This document shows positions 36,506 to 45,814 of a stretch of 64,000 bases of DNA, in pieces. Made by a program: the position numbers and the translations under genes. Below the pieces are notes generated by a model. That model ran no database searches, was not told where the DNA came from, and saw only the letters and a program-made list of their open reading frames with translations. The stretch spans positions 56,552 to 120,551 of the forward strand of contig NZ_JAPZSC010000004.1 of assembly GCF_027531545.1 (NCBI RefSeq). Reading direction: 5' to 3'. The stretch is from Silanimonas sp. GTDB lineage: Bacteria > Pseudomonadota > Gammaproteobacteria > Xanthomonadales > Xanthomonadaceae. The stretch's first letter is position 1. Every line of letters starts with the position of its first letter.

Positions 36506-36522
36506 GGGTTACACAATAACGT
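36506..36522. promoter_or_regulatory. Second Zur-like operator upstream of the zrgA-like operon
   Basis: GGGTTACACAATAACGT contains GTTA-N5-TAAC, the same core and spacing as the site at 25977-25995. It lies 20 bp before the zrgA-like start, in the 105-bp region shared with the divergent EamA gene. The outer bases match the consensus less well than at the first site. Confidence 0.6.
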
Positions 36523-36591
36523 TCCCGCTTCAGCGCCGGATGAATCCGCCGTCGCTGCCATACTCCGCGGCCGCCCGAATCCAGCGAAGCC

Positions 36592-37455
36592 ATGAGTCCC
36601 CGCGATCTCGCCCTGCTCGTCCTGCTGGCCGGCCTCTGGGGCAGCTCGTTCCTGTTCATGCGCATCGCCGGACCCGAACTCGGCGCCGCGCCGCTGGCGT
36701 GGATGCGCGTGACGGTGGCGGCCGTCTTCCTGGGCGCCCTGCTGGCCCTGCGCCGGGAGTCGCCGCCGCTGTCCGGTCGCTGGGGCGCGATGACGCTGAT
36801 GGCCTTCACCAACACCGCGGCGCCCTTCCTGCTGCTCACCTGGGCGACGATCCACCTCAGCGCCGGCTACGGTGCGCTGTTGAACGCCACCACGCCGCTG
36901 TGGGGCGCCGTGATCGGCACGCTGTTCTTCGGGCTCGCCGCCGGCCGCCAGCTGTGGGCGGGTCTCGCGCTCGGCTTCGTCGGTGTAGGCGTGCTCGTCG
37001 CCGGGAAGTTGAACGACATCGGCAGCGCGGCCCTGCTGCCGATCCTCGCCGGGCTCGCCGCGACCGCCTGCTACGGCCACGCCGCGCATTACGCGCGCAC
37101 CGGCTTCGCCGGCGTCACGCCGCTGGGCCTCGCCTTCGGCAGCCAGCTGCTGGCCAGCCTGTGGCTGCTCGGCCCCGCCCTCGCCGCGTGGCCCATGGTG
37201 GCGCCCTCGTGGACGGCACTGGCCTGCGTGGTGTTCCTCGGCGTGGCCTGCACCGGCATCGCCTACCTGATCTATTTCGGCCTGATCGCCCGCATCGGCT
37301 CGACCAAGGCAACGATGGTCACCTACATCGCGCCGGTCTTCGGCGTGGCCTGGGGCGCACTGTTGCTGAAGGAAGCGATCACGCCGGCGATGCTCGCCGG
37401 CGGCGCGGTGATCCTCATTGGCGTGGCGGTGGCCGGACGCGCGCGGAAGTCCTGA
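36592..37455 (+). CDS. EamA/DMT-family transporter
   Basis: The 287-aa membrane protein has ten hydrophobic helices arranged as two EamA repeats (LLVLLAGLWGSSFLFMRIAG at the start; ATMVTYIAPVFGVAWGALLL in the second). DMT transporters usually export metabolites such as amino acids. It diverges from the zrgA-like gene and could in principle feel the same operator, but nothing links it to zinc. It ends 7 bp before the convergent cyclase gene. Confidence 0.9.
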   Translation: MSPRDLALLVLLAGLWGSSFLFMRIAGPELGAAPLAWMRVTVAAVFLGALLALRRESPPLSGRWGAMTLMAFTNTAAPFLLLTWATIHLSAGYGALLNATTPLWGAVIGTLFFGLAAGRQLWAGLALGFVGVGVLVAGKLNDIGSAALLPILAGLAATACYGHAAHYARTGFAGVTPLGLAFGSQLLASLWLLGPALAAWPMVAPSWTALACVVFLGVACTGIAYLIYFGLIARIGSTKATMVTYIAPVFGVAWGALLLKEAITPAMLAGGAVILIGVAVAGRARKS

Positions 37456-37462
37456 CGACCCG

Positions 37463-39094
37463 CTACGCCGGATCCGGGCCCGCCACCCGGTTGCGTCCCG
37501 CCTGCTTCGCCCGGTACATCGCGGCATCGGCCCGGGCCAGCAACGCCGCCGCACCGGCCGTGCCGCCCGGATCGTCCGGCTGCAGCACGCCAACGCCGAA
37601 ACTGGCGGTCACCGCGAGCGGGCCGTGGCGGGTGTCGACGGGCGAATCGGCGATGGCGCGGCGCAAACGCTCGCCGAGCCCCATGGCCTTCACGGCCGAC
37701 GCGCCGGCCAGCATCAGGACGAACTCCTCGCCGCCGTGCCTCGAGGCCAGATCACCGCCGCGAAGCATCGAGGAGAGCCTGCGTGCCACCTCGGTAAGGA
37801 CCTCGTCGCCCACGGCGTGGCCCAGCGAGTCGTTGATGGACTTGAAGCGATCGATATCGACGAAAACCACGGCGATGGAGCGTCCCTGGGCCTTCGCCTC
37901 GTCGATGCGTCGCGGCAGCGTCGCCGCCATCGCGCGGCGGTTGGGGAGGTTCGTCAGCGGGTCCCGCTCGGCCAGCACCTGGAGCCGGTCGCGCTGGCGT
38001 CGCAGGGCCCCCATGCGCAGCGACATCGCGATCGTCATGGCCACCGTGTACCAGGCCTGGCTCAGCAGCAGGCTCTCGGGGATCCAAGCCGCCAGCATCT
38101 GAACCATCAGCATGGCGTGGACCACCAGGACAGGCGTCACCGCGACGAGCAGCGCCTTGCCCCCGGCCTGGCCGCGGGCCCACGTCATCGCGCCGATGGC
38201 CCCAGCCGCGGCGAAGATCGCCAGGCTGGCAGGACGCCAGACATCGAACACCGTGGATCCCGGGAGCGGCAGCAGGATCCAGGCCGTCAGCAGGGCACCA
38301 AGGAGGAAACCCCAGTGCCGTGTACGGTGGATGGCGGGCAGGACGCGATCGCAGCGCGTGTAGGCCACCGCGACATACCACGTCCCACCCGCGACGACCG
38401 CAGGCAGCACTTCGATCGCCAACTGCGCCAGCTCCGGGCTCGGAAGCCAGGGCCGCGGCCAAGCCGCCAAGCCGCTTCGCAACGCCGCCCACAGGGAGAA
38501 CGACGCCGTCGAGAGCGCGAAAAGCGCGGCGACGCGATCGCGGGCATTGGCGGCGATCAGCAGCGAGGACAACAGCATGGCGACGAGGATGGCGACACCG
38601 CCCACCCGAATGGCGAAGCGCAACGTGTCCTCGCGCTGCAGGGGCGCCGGATCGCCGTAGCGGACCGTCATCGGCCAACCGAAGCCGCCGGTGGACGGCG
38701 CGGTCACGATGATGGGTTCCCGCGAGCCGGGCGCGGGTGCCAGCGTGGTACCGACACCGGAACGGAACCGGGTATCGCTGCTGCGGGTGTCGAAGCTAAG
38801 TCCACAGCGCGCCTGGCGCCCGCGCTCGATCGTCACGAGTCCCGGCGGTGTTTCAAGCACGAGCACCGATTGCGACCACGCCGGCCAACCCTCGGCCGGG
38901 GGATCGATGCGGACGACCTGCGCATCCGGCGGCGGCGGGCGGCGGCAGTTGAGGTTGATGTAGAAGGGCTTGCCCTGCAGGCGCTCGACGCTCGGCCCGG
39001 GGGCCGCGGCCTGCGCCACGGCGCTGCCGGCCGCCAGGGCCCACGCCAGCACCAGCAGCATCGCGACCGCGATCGCCCTCCACCCTCGCATCAT
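37463..39094 (-). CDS. Membrane diguanylate cyclase (GGEEF)
   Basis: The 543-aa protein has a signal peptide, a periplasmic domain of about 160 residues with paired Cys, a block of seven or so helices (residues ~180-370) and a C-terminal GGDEF domain (DPLTNLPNRRAM; active loop RHGGEEFVLML). The intact GGEEF and the upstream DxxLTxLPNR predict an active c-di-GMP synthase. The helix block suggests a sensor role, but I do not recognise the periplasmic domain. Two adjacent ATGs could serve as start. Confidence 0.9.
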   Translation of the reverse strand: MMRGWRAIAVAMLLVLAWALAAGSAVAQAAAPGPSVERLQGKPFYINLNCRRPPPPDAQVVRIDPPAEGWPAWSQSVLVLETPPGLVTIERGRQARCGLSFDTRSSDTRFRSGVGTTLAPAPGSREPIIVTAPSTGGFGWPMTVRYGDPAPLQREDTLRFAIRVGGVAILVAMLLSSLLIAANARDRVAALFALSTASFSLWAALRSGLAAWPRPWLPSPELAQLAIEVLPAVVAGGTWYVAVAYTRCDRVLPAIHRTRHWGFLLGALLTAWILLPLPGSTVFDVWRPASLAIFAAAGAIGAMTWARGQAGGKALLVAVTPVLVVHAMLMVQMLAAWIPESLLLSQAWYTVAMTIAMSLRMGALRRQRDRLQVLAERDPLTNLPNRRAMAATLPRRIDEAKAQGRSIAVVFVDIDRFKSINDSLGHAVGDEVLTEVARRLSSMLRGGDLASRHGGEEFVLMLAGASAVKAMGLGERLRRAIADSPVDTRHGPLAVTASFGVGVLQPDDPGGTAGAAALLARADAAMYRAKQAGRNRVAGPDPA

Positions 39095-39112
39095 GCTGCG
39101 GCCCCCTCCCGA

Positions 39113-41866
39113 CTAGCCCGTATTCTGCACCCCGGCGGCGATGCCGTTCACCGTGGCCGCCAGCGCGCGGAAGCGGGCGTCGTCGGGGCGCCCCGCGGCG
39201 CGCCAATCGCGCAGCAGTTCGACCTGCAGCAGGCTGATGGGGTCCACGTACGGATTGCGCAGCCGGATCGAGCGCGCCAGCCGGGCGTCACCGGCCAGCA
39301 GGGCCGCGCCACGCAGGGCTTCCACGCCCTGAACCGTGCGCTGGAACTCGGCGCCGATGTCGGCGAAGTAGCGCACGTGGCGTTCGCCGGCCAGCTGCGA
39401 GTAAGCCTCGAAGATGCCCAGCTCGGTCTTGGCGAGGATCATCTCGAGGTCGTCGAGCACGGTGTCGAAGAACGGCCAATCGCGGGCCATCTCGATGAGT
39501 GCGGCGTCACCGAAGCGTTCACGCGCCGAGGCCAGCGCGCTGCCAACGCCGTACCAAGCGGTAAGGTTGCTGCGGTTCTGGCTCCAGCCGAACACCCACG
39601 GGATGGCGCGCAGGCCGTCGAGGCCCGCACCGCGCTTGCTCGGGCGCGAGCCGATGTTGAGCCGCTCGATCACGTCGATGGGCGTGGCGTCGCGGAAGTA
39701 GTCGACGAAGTCGGGGCGTTCGTAGACCAGCTCACGGTAGGCGGCGCGCGAAACCTCGGACAGATGGTCGGCAATCTCGCGCCAGGCGGCTTCACGCGGC
39801 TCCGGCGCGCGCGGCGCCAGGGTGGCGCGGAGCACGGCGGCGGTGGCCTGCTCGAGGTTGCGCAGCGCGAGCGCGCGCAGCCCGTACTTGCGGTGGATCA
39901 CCTCGCCCTGCTCGGTGAGGCGCAGCACGCCGCCCACCGAACCGCGCGGGCCGGCGATGACGGCACGTTCGGTGCGCGTGCCGCCGCGCGAGACGGAGCC
40001 GCCGCGGCCGTGGAAGAAGCGCAGCTTCACGCCGAACTCGGCCGCCACTTCGCCCAAGCGCACCTGCGCCCGCTGCAGCGCCCAGCGCGCGGCCATGAGG
40101 CCACCGTCCTTGGCGCTGTCGCTGTAACCCAGCATCACCCACTGCAGGTCGCCGCGCGCCTTGAGGTGGGCGCGCCAGCGCGGGTCGGCGAGCAGGTCGC
40201 GCAAGGTGTCCGGCGCGGCAGCGAGGTCGTCGACGGTTTCGAACAGCGGCGCCACGTCGAGCGGCACGCGGCCGCGCGTATCCACCAGCCCCGACCAGCG
40301 CGCCAGGGCCAGCACGGCCAGCGCGTCCTCGGCGCTGCGGCTCATGCTGACGATGTACAGGCCGAAGGCGCTCGCACCGTAGCGTGCGCGGCCTTCGATG
40401 ACCGCTCGGAACACCTGGCGCATGCGCAGCGCGGCCGGCGCCTCTTTCGGCAGGGCACGGGCCGGCAGCGGCTGGCCGGGCTCGACCACCGGCAGGGCTT
40501 CGTCGAGCGCGGCATGCAGGCGCTCGACGCGGGCGGCGCGGTTGCGGTCGGCGAAGGACGGCTCGCCCAGCCACTCGGCGATGGCCTGCCGATGCACGTC
40601 GGCGTGCTGGCGAAGATCGAGCGCAGCCAGATGGAAACCGAAGGCCGCCACGCGACGACGCACGCGGCGCAGCGCGAACACGCCGGCGTGCTCGCCGCGG
40701 CTGCCGAGCAGGCTGTCCTCGACCAGCGCGAGGTCGGCATCGAGGGCGGCGGCGTCGGGATAGCCGGTGAGGCGGTCCTCGCGGGTCGCGGTCAGGCGCG
40801 CCTGCACGAGGCCGAGGAACGCGCGATACGGCGTGTCGTCGTACTGCAAGGCCTGCGGCCAGCGCGCCGCGTACTCCTCGAGCCGTGCTTCGAAGCCGGC
40901 GCTGAAGGCCACGCGCGTGCGTGACTGCGTCAGCATCGCCTTCAGGTGCTCGATGTCGCCGACGTAGGCCGACAGCACGCGCTGGCGCTGCTGGTGCTGG
41001 GTGGTGGCGATGGTCTCGGCGCCCACTGCCGGGTTGCCGTCCATGTCGCCGCCCACCCAGGTGGCGAAGCGCAGCAGGGCCGGCAGCTCCGGCACACGGC
41101 CATACACCGCTTCGAACGCCACTTCGAAGGCCTCGAAGAACACCGGCAGCACGCGGTAGAGCGGATCGCCGAGGTAATAGCCCACCTGGGCCGACTCGTC
41201 GGCCACCGTGGGCTTCTCGGGCGCCGCGCTTTCGGTCTGCCAGCCGGCGGTGAGCGCGGTGCGGATCACCTCGCGGTCGGCGCGGGCCTCGGCCGGCGTG
41301 CGCGTGCCGTCGATGTCGGCGATCAGCGCCTGCGCAATCACCGCCTCTTTATCGAGAAGCGCGCGGCGCACGGCTTCGGTCGGGTGCGCCGTGAGCACCG
41401 GCTCGATGCGCAGCGCCGGCAACAGGGCCAGCACCTCGTCCAGCCCGATGCCCTCGTCCTTCAGTCTCTGCAGGGCGTCCTGCAAGCCGCCCGGCTGGGC
41501 ACCGCCCCCGTGCCGCTGGTAGTCGCGCCGACGGCGGATGCGATGCACGCGCTCGGCCAGGTTCACCGCCGAGAAGTACAGGGCGAAGGCGCGAACCAGG
41601 TCGGCGTGCTGCTCGGGCGGCAGGGCGCCCAGCTCGGCCTGCAGGTCGGCCAGCGGCGCGACGTCCTCGCGCCGGCGGATGGCTGCCCGGCGCACGCGCT
41701 CGACGCGCTCCAGGAAGCCTTCGCCGCCCTGTTCGGCGAGGATCTCGCCCACCAGGCTGCCCAGGCGGCCCACGTCCTCGCGCAACCGCGCGTCGGTGGG
41801 CGGGAAATCGATGTCTCGGAGTCGGGGGGCGGAAGCGCCGGCGGTGCGGGGATCAGGGCTGTTCAT
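39113..41866 (-). CDS. ppc: Phosphoenolpyruvate carboxylase
   Basis: PEPC carboxylates PEP to oxaloacetate to refill the TCA cycle. The 917-aa length fits. Motifs include VLTAHPTEAVRR with the catalytic His, GGDMDGNP, MLGYSDSAKDGG, FFHGRGGSVSRGG and the C-terminal QNTG, all essentially standard. The next gene on the same strand (the cyclase) starts 18 bp after its stop; that spacing may be chance. Upstream, 168 bp separate it from divergent dcp. Confidence 0.97.
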   Translation of the reverse strand: MNSPDPRTAGASAPRLRDIDFPPTDARLREDVGRLGSLVGEILAEQGGEGFLERVERVRRAAIRRREDVAPLADLQAELGALPPEQHADLVRAFALYFSAVNLAERVHRIRRRRDYQRHGGGAQPGGLQDALQRLKDEGIGLDEVLALLPALRIEPVLTAHPTEAVRRALLDKEAVIAQALIADIDGTRTPAEARADREVIRTALTAGWQTESAAPEKPTVADESAQVGYYLGDPLYRVLPVFFEAFEVAFEAVYGRVPELPALLRFATWVGGDMDGNPAVGAETIATTQHQQRQRVLSAYVGDIEHLKAMLTQSRTRVAFSAGFEARLEEYAARWPQALQYDDTPYRAFLGLVQARLTATREDRLTGYPDAAALDADLALVEDSLLGSRGEHAGVFALRRVRRRVAAFGFHLAALDLRQHADVHRQAIAEWLGEPSFADRNRAARVERLHAALDEALPVVEPGQPLPARALPKEAPAALRMRQVFRAVIEGRARYGASAFGLYIVSMSRSAEDALAVLALARWSGLVDTRGRVPLDVAPLFETVDDLAAAPDTLRDLLADPRWRAHLKARGDLQWVMLGYSDSAKDGGLMAARWALQRAQVRLGEVAAEFGVKLRFFHGRGGSVSRGGTRTERAVIAGPRGSVGGVLRLTEQGEVIHRKYGLRALALRNLEQATAAVLRATLAPRAPEPREAAWREIADHLSEVSRAAYRELVYERPDFVDYFRDATPIDVIERLNIGSRPSKRGAGLDGLRAIPWVFGWSQNRSNLTAWYGVGSALASARERFGDAALIEMARDWPFFDTVLDDLEMILAKTELGIFEAYSQLAGERHVRYFADIGAEFQRTVQGVEALRGAALLAGDARLARSIRLRNPYVDPISLLQVELLRDWRAAGRPDDARFRALAATVNGIAAGVQNTG

Positions 41867-42034
41867 GCCCGGAATCTACCGCGTGAAGGCGTCATGTGCG
41901 CCCGTGAATACGTGTGCAGCGGGGGCCGTCTCATCGCCGGTCGGCATGACCACAGGCATGACCATCGGACTACGGCCTGTTAACGCCCCCCCGGTATCCT
42001 CGCCGCCCCTGCCCGTTCCTTCGAGCCCCACCCC

Positions 42035-44197
42035 GTGAAGATCCGTCTTGCCCCGAGCCGCCTCGCCATGATCGTCGCCGCCGCCCTCGCCGCCACCGCC
42101 TGCAACAAGCCCGCCGAGGCGCCGGCCGCCGAGGCCGCCCCGGCCGACGCCGCTGCGGTCAATGCCGCGAATCCGTTCTTCCAGCCCAGCGCCCTGCAGT
42201 ACCTCGCGCCGGATTTCGCCGCCATCAAGGACGAGCACTACGGCCCGGCCTTCGAGGAGGGCATGAAGCAGCACACGGCCGAGATCCGCGCCATCGCCGA
42301 CAACGCCGAGCCCGCGACCTTCGAGAACACGATCGTGGCCATGGAGAAGAGCGGCGCCGTGCTGCAGCGCGTGGCCGCCGTGTTCTTCGGGCTGTCGTCG
42401 GCCCACACCAACGAGACCATCCAGGCCGTGCAGGTCGAGATGGCGCCGAAGCTGGCAGCGCACGAGGACGGCATCTACCTCGACGGGCCGCTGTTCGCCC
42501 GCGTGAAGTCGCTCCATGACGCCCGCGACACGCTCGGCCTCGACGCCGAGTCGGCACGCCTGCTCGAGCGTTCGTACAAGGCCTTCGTGCGCGCCGGCGC
42601 CGAGCTCGACGAGGCCGGCAAGGCCCGCCTGCGCGAGATCAACGCCCGCGAAAGCAGCCTGACCACCGAGTTCAGCAACAAGCTGCTGGCCGCCACCAAT
42701 GCCAATGCCGTCGTGGTCGACAGCGCCGAGGCCCTGAAGGGCTTCTCCGAAGGCGAGATCGCCGCCGCGGCGGCCGCCGCCAAGGCGATGGGCCAGGACG
42801 GCAAGTGGGCCATCACCCTGCAGAACACCACGCGCCAGCCGGCCCTCGTGAGCCTCGAGGACCGTGCCCTGCGCGAGCGCGTGTGGCGCGCTTCGGCCGA
42901 ACGCGGCACGCAGGCCGAGAACGACACCCGCCCCATCGTGCTCGAGCTGGCCAAGCTGCGCGCCGAGAAGGCCGCCCTGCTCGGCTTCCCGAACTGGGCC
43001 GCCTACGTGCTCGACGACCAGATGGCGAAGACGCCGGAAGCGGCCTACAAGATCCTGACCGATCTGGTGCCGAAGGTCGTCGCCAATGCCCAAGCCGAGG
43101 AAGCCGAGATCGCCAAGGTGATGGCGGCCGATGGCGTCGAGGGCCCGGTGCAGCCCTGGGATTGGGAGTACTACGCCGAGAAGGTCCGCGCCGCGCGCTA
43201 TGCGCTGGATGCCGCCGAAGTGGCGCCGTATTTCGAGCTCGACCGCGTCTTCAACGACGCGATGGGCTACTCGATGAACCAGCTGTTCGGCGTCACCTTC
43301 AAGCCGCGCCCCGACCTGCCGGTGTACCACCCGGACGTCAAGGCGTATGAAGTGTTCGACGCCGACGGCAGCTCGATCGGCCTGTTCTACGCCGACTACT
43401 TCGCCCGCCCGAGCAAGCGTGGCGGCGCGTGGATGGGCAGCTACGTCGCGCAGAGCACCCTGCTCGGCCAGAAGCCGGTGGTCGTCAACGTGATGAACAT
43501 CACCAAGGGCGCCGACGGCCAGCCGACCCTGCTGAGCTTCAGCGAGGTCACCACCCTGCTGCACGAGGTCGGCCACGCGCTGCACGGCCTGTTCGCCAAC
43601 ACCAAGTACCCGAGCCTCTCGGGCACGGCCGTGTCGCGCGACTACGTCGAGTTCCCGTCGCAGTTCCTCGAGGACATCGCGCTCGACCCGGCGGTGCTCG
43701 CCAACTACGCCAAGCACCACCAGACCGGCGAGCCGATCCCAGCCGAGCTGATGCAGAAGGTGATCGACGCCGGCGACTTCAACCAGGGCTTCGATTCGGC
43801 CGAGTACATCGCCTCGGCGCTGCTCGACCTCGACTGGCACACCCTGCCCGCCGACCAGATCCCGACCGACGTCGAGGCCTTCGAGAAGGCGTCGCTGGAG
43901 CGCCACGGCCTGGCCATCAACGCCATCCCGCCGCGCTACAAGAGCACCTACTTCGCCCACACCTTCGCCGGCGGCTACTCGGCCGGCTACTACGCCTACC
44001 TGTGGGCGGAAGTGCTGGCGGCCGACGCCTACTCGGTGCTGCAGCAGCGCGGCGGCCTGACCCGCGAGAACGGCGACGCCGTGCGCCGCGAGGTGTTCTC
44101 GGTGGGCAACACCCGCGAGCCGATGGACAGCTACCGTGCCTTCGCCGGCCGCGACCCCGAGGTCGAGGCCCTGCTGAAGCGTCGCGGCCTGCAGTAA
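42035..44197 (+). CDS. dcp: M3 family peptidyl-dipeptidase (Dcp), lipoprotein form
   Basis: The 720-aa zinc metallopeptidase has the M3 active-site HEVGHALHGLF near residue 510, with the third ligand Glu in the following helix, and GGYSAGYYAYLWAEVLAAD near the C-terminus. It starts at GTG with a lipoprotein signal (MIVAAALAATAC), so it is anchored in the periplasm. Dcp removes dipeptides from peptide C-termini. A strong intrinsic terminator follows 55 bp after its stop. Confidence 0.95.
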   Translation: MKIRLAPSRLAMIVAAALAATACNKPAEAPAAEAAPADAAAVNAANPFFQPSALQYLAPDFAAIKDEHYGPAFEEGMKQHTAEIRAIADNAEPATFENTIVAMEKSGAVLQRVAAVFFGLSSAHTNETIQAVQVEMAPKLAAHEDGIYLDGPLFARVKSLHDARDTLGLDAESARLLERSYKAFVRAGAELDEAGKARLREINARESSLTTEFSNKLLAATNANAVVVDSAEALKGFSEGEIAAAAAAAKAMGQDGKWAITLQNTTRQPALVSLEDRALRERVWRASAERGTQAENDTRPIVLELAKLRAEKAALLGFPNWAAYVLDDQMAKTPEAAYKILTDLVPKVVANAQAEEAEIAKVMAADGVEGPVQPWDWEYYAEKVRAARYALDAAEVAPYFELDRVFNDAMGYSMNQLFGVTFKPRPDLPVYHPDVKAYEVFDADGSSIGLFYADYFARPSKRGGAWMGSYVAQSTLLGQKPVVVNVMNITKGADGQPTLLSFSEVTTLLHEVGHALHGLFANTKYPSLSGTAVSRDYVEFPSQFLEDIALDPAVLANYAKHHQTGEPIPAELMQKVIDAGDFNQGFDSAEYIASALLDLDWHTLPADQIPTDVEAFEKASLERHGLAINAIPPRYKSTYFAHTFAGGYSAGYYAYLWAEVLAADAYSVLQQRGGLTRENGDAVRREVFSVGNTREPMDSYRAFAGRDPEVEALLKRRGLQ

Positions 44198-44251
44198 GCA
44201 CCGGGGCGGGGCCGGCGCTTCCGGTCCCGCCACGAACCGCAGGAAAGCGAA

Positions 44252-44274
44252 GGGCCCGCACAAGCGGGCCCTTT
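44252..44274. terminator. Bidirectional intrinsic terminator after dcp
   Basis: An 8-bp GC stem (gggcccgc/gcgggccc) with loop acaa and a ttt run on the plus strand; flanking A residues give a short U-run on the minus strand as well. It lies between the convergent dcp and UPF0149 genes. Confidence 0.85.
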
Positions 44275-44300
44275 CGTTGCCACTTGGCGAAACCGCCGAC

Positions 44301-44978
44301 TCAGCCCTTGCCGTGGCAGGCCTTGTACTTCTTGCCCGAGCCGCAAGCGCAGGGGTCGTTGCGCCCCGGCGTCGCGTCCTTGCGCACCGGCTGCTTCGGC
44401 GTCTTGCGCTCGAGCCCGCCGGCGTACAGGTCGTGCAGCACAGCCGGCAGCTGGCCGACGATCGCCAGACGGCCCTCGTGGCCCGGCTCTTCGATGTCTT
44501 CCCCGCCGGACAGCGACTGGATCAGGTCGAGCGCCTCGGTCACCCACTCGTCCTTGGCCTCCCACTCGCCCCACTCGAACTCGTGGAAGCCCACGGCCTC
44601 GAGGAAGCCGTCGGCCCATTCCGCGCCGACCGGGATGTCGTCCGCCGGCGGCGCTTCACCGTCCTCGGGCACCCAGATGAAGGGCATGTCCTGGTCGGTG
44701 AAATCCTCTTCGCCGAGCTTCACCCGGCGCTCGACCGCAGCCTTGAGGTGCAGGATCGGCGCGTAGTGCTCGTCGCGGTCGCGCGCGCCTTCCCAGCGCG
44801 GCTCCTTGCCCCACACGCGCGGCATCCAGTCGGCCTGCGCGATGGCTTCAGGCGACACCGCCACACCGGAAAGGAAGCCGTCCAGCTGTTCGAGGCTCAT
44901 GCCGCCGAAGGGGATCGCGCGCTTTTCCAGCATCTGAGCCAGCGCTTCGGCATCGGCATCGGTGAACACGTTCGACAT
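44301..44978 (-). CDS. UPF0149/YecA-family protein with SEC-C zinc motif
   Basis: The 225-aa cytoplasmic protein has the UPF0149 N-terminal part ([17 protein letters not shown]) and ends in a SEC-C motif ([19 protein letters not shown]), the metal-binding tail also found on SecA. YecA proteins associate with ribosomes or chaperones in E. coli. It appears monocistronic between two terminator/intergenic regions. Confidence 0.9.
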   Translation of the reverse strand: MSNVFTDADAEALAQMLEKRAIPFGGMSLEQLDGFLSGVAVSPEAIAQADWMPRVWGKEPRWEGARDRDEHYAPILHLKAAVERRVKLGEEDFTDQDMPFIWVPEDGEAPPADDIPVGAEWADGFLEAVGFHEFEWGEWEAKDEWVTEALDLIQSLSGGEDIEEPGHEGRLAIVGQLPAVLHDLYAGGLERKTPKQPVRKDATPGRNDPCACGSGKKYKACHGKG

Positions 44979-45055
44979 GGTGGTGGCTTGGCAGTGCGGC
45001 GACGGGGCGACAGTATGCGCCCACCGCTCCTCGACCGCGCCGCTTGGCGCCCGCC

Positions 45056-45787
45056 ATGCACCTCCTCGCCCTGCTGCACTTCGCCATCGCGATCTACTTC
45101 GCGATCCACGCCGTCCGCACCGGGCAGGGCCTCTACTGGGTGCTCATCCTGTTGATGTTCCCGCTGCTCGGCAGCCTCGTGTACTGCGTTGCGATCTGGA
45201 TGCCGGAAATGTCGCAGTCGCGCGGGGCGCGCCAGGCCGTCCGCACGGTGAAGCAGGCGCTGCAGCCCACCCGCGAACTGCAGGACGCCAAGCTCGCGCT
45301 GGACCAGGCCGACACCCTGCGCAACCGGCTCGCGCTCGGCGATGCCCTGGTGGCGCAGAAGCAGTGGGCGGCGGCGCTGGAGCAGTTCGACGCGGCCCTC
45401 GCGCGCGACCCCGAGGCCCCGGACGTGCAGGCCCGCGTCGCCGAGGCCAGCCTGTGGACCGGGGCCGCTGCCCGCGCACTCGACATCACCAAGGCCCTGC
45501 TCGCCCGCACGCCGCCGTTCCGCCAGAACGACGTGCCGCTGAGCCACGCCCGCGCGCTGGCCGCGCTGGACCGCGGCGACGAGGCGCGCAGCGCCTTCAT
45601 CGCCCTGCTCGACGAGACCGAAAGCCTCGAAGTCGCCGCCCACTACGCCGAGTGGCTGAAGGTCTGGGGCGACTTCACCGCCGCGCGTGAACTGCGCGAC
45701 GAAGCCCTGCGGCGCTACGAGCGGCTGCCGAAGCACAGCAGGGAGCTGCACCGCGAAGCGATCGCGCGGATCAAGGCGGCGAGCTGA
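45056..45787 (+). CDS. PLDc_N/TPR-containing membrane protein
   Basis: The protein of about 243 aa has two N-terminal helices ([20 protein letters not shown] and the segment LIFLLM-like [20 protein letters not shown]) resembling the phospholipase-D N-terminal (PLDc_N) anchor, followed by TPR-like helices (residues ~85-230; [22 protein letters not shown]). No catalytic HKD motif is present, so it is not a phospholipase. It probably acts as a membrane-tethered scaffold. ATG 45056 was preferred over an upstream TTG. Confidence 0.8.
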   Translation: MHLLALLHFAIAIYFAIHAVRTGQGLYWVLILLMFPLLGSLVYCVAIWMPEMSQSRGARQAVRTVKQALQPTRELQDAKLALDQADTLRNRLALGDALVAQKQWAAALEQFDAALARDPEAPDVQARVAEASLWTGAAARALDITKALLARTPPFRQNDVPLSHARALAALDRGDEARSAFIALLDETESLEVAAHYAEWLKVWGDFTAARELRDEALRRYERLPKHSRELHREAIARIKAAS

Positions 45788-45814
45788 ACCCGCCGCGGCC
45801 GCGCGCGGCCGGGC

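Noticed and set aside
37418..40924. Plus-strand frame of about 1170 codons across the cyclase and ppc genes
   Set aside because: It covers two good minus-strand genes and the gap between them, and the translation is low-complexity; a codon-bias shadow.
41876..44263. Minus-strand frame of about 795 codons opposite dcp
   Set aside because: dcp on the plus strand has the HEVGH site and full length; the antisense product has no recognisable features.
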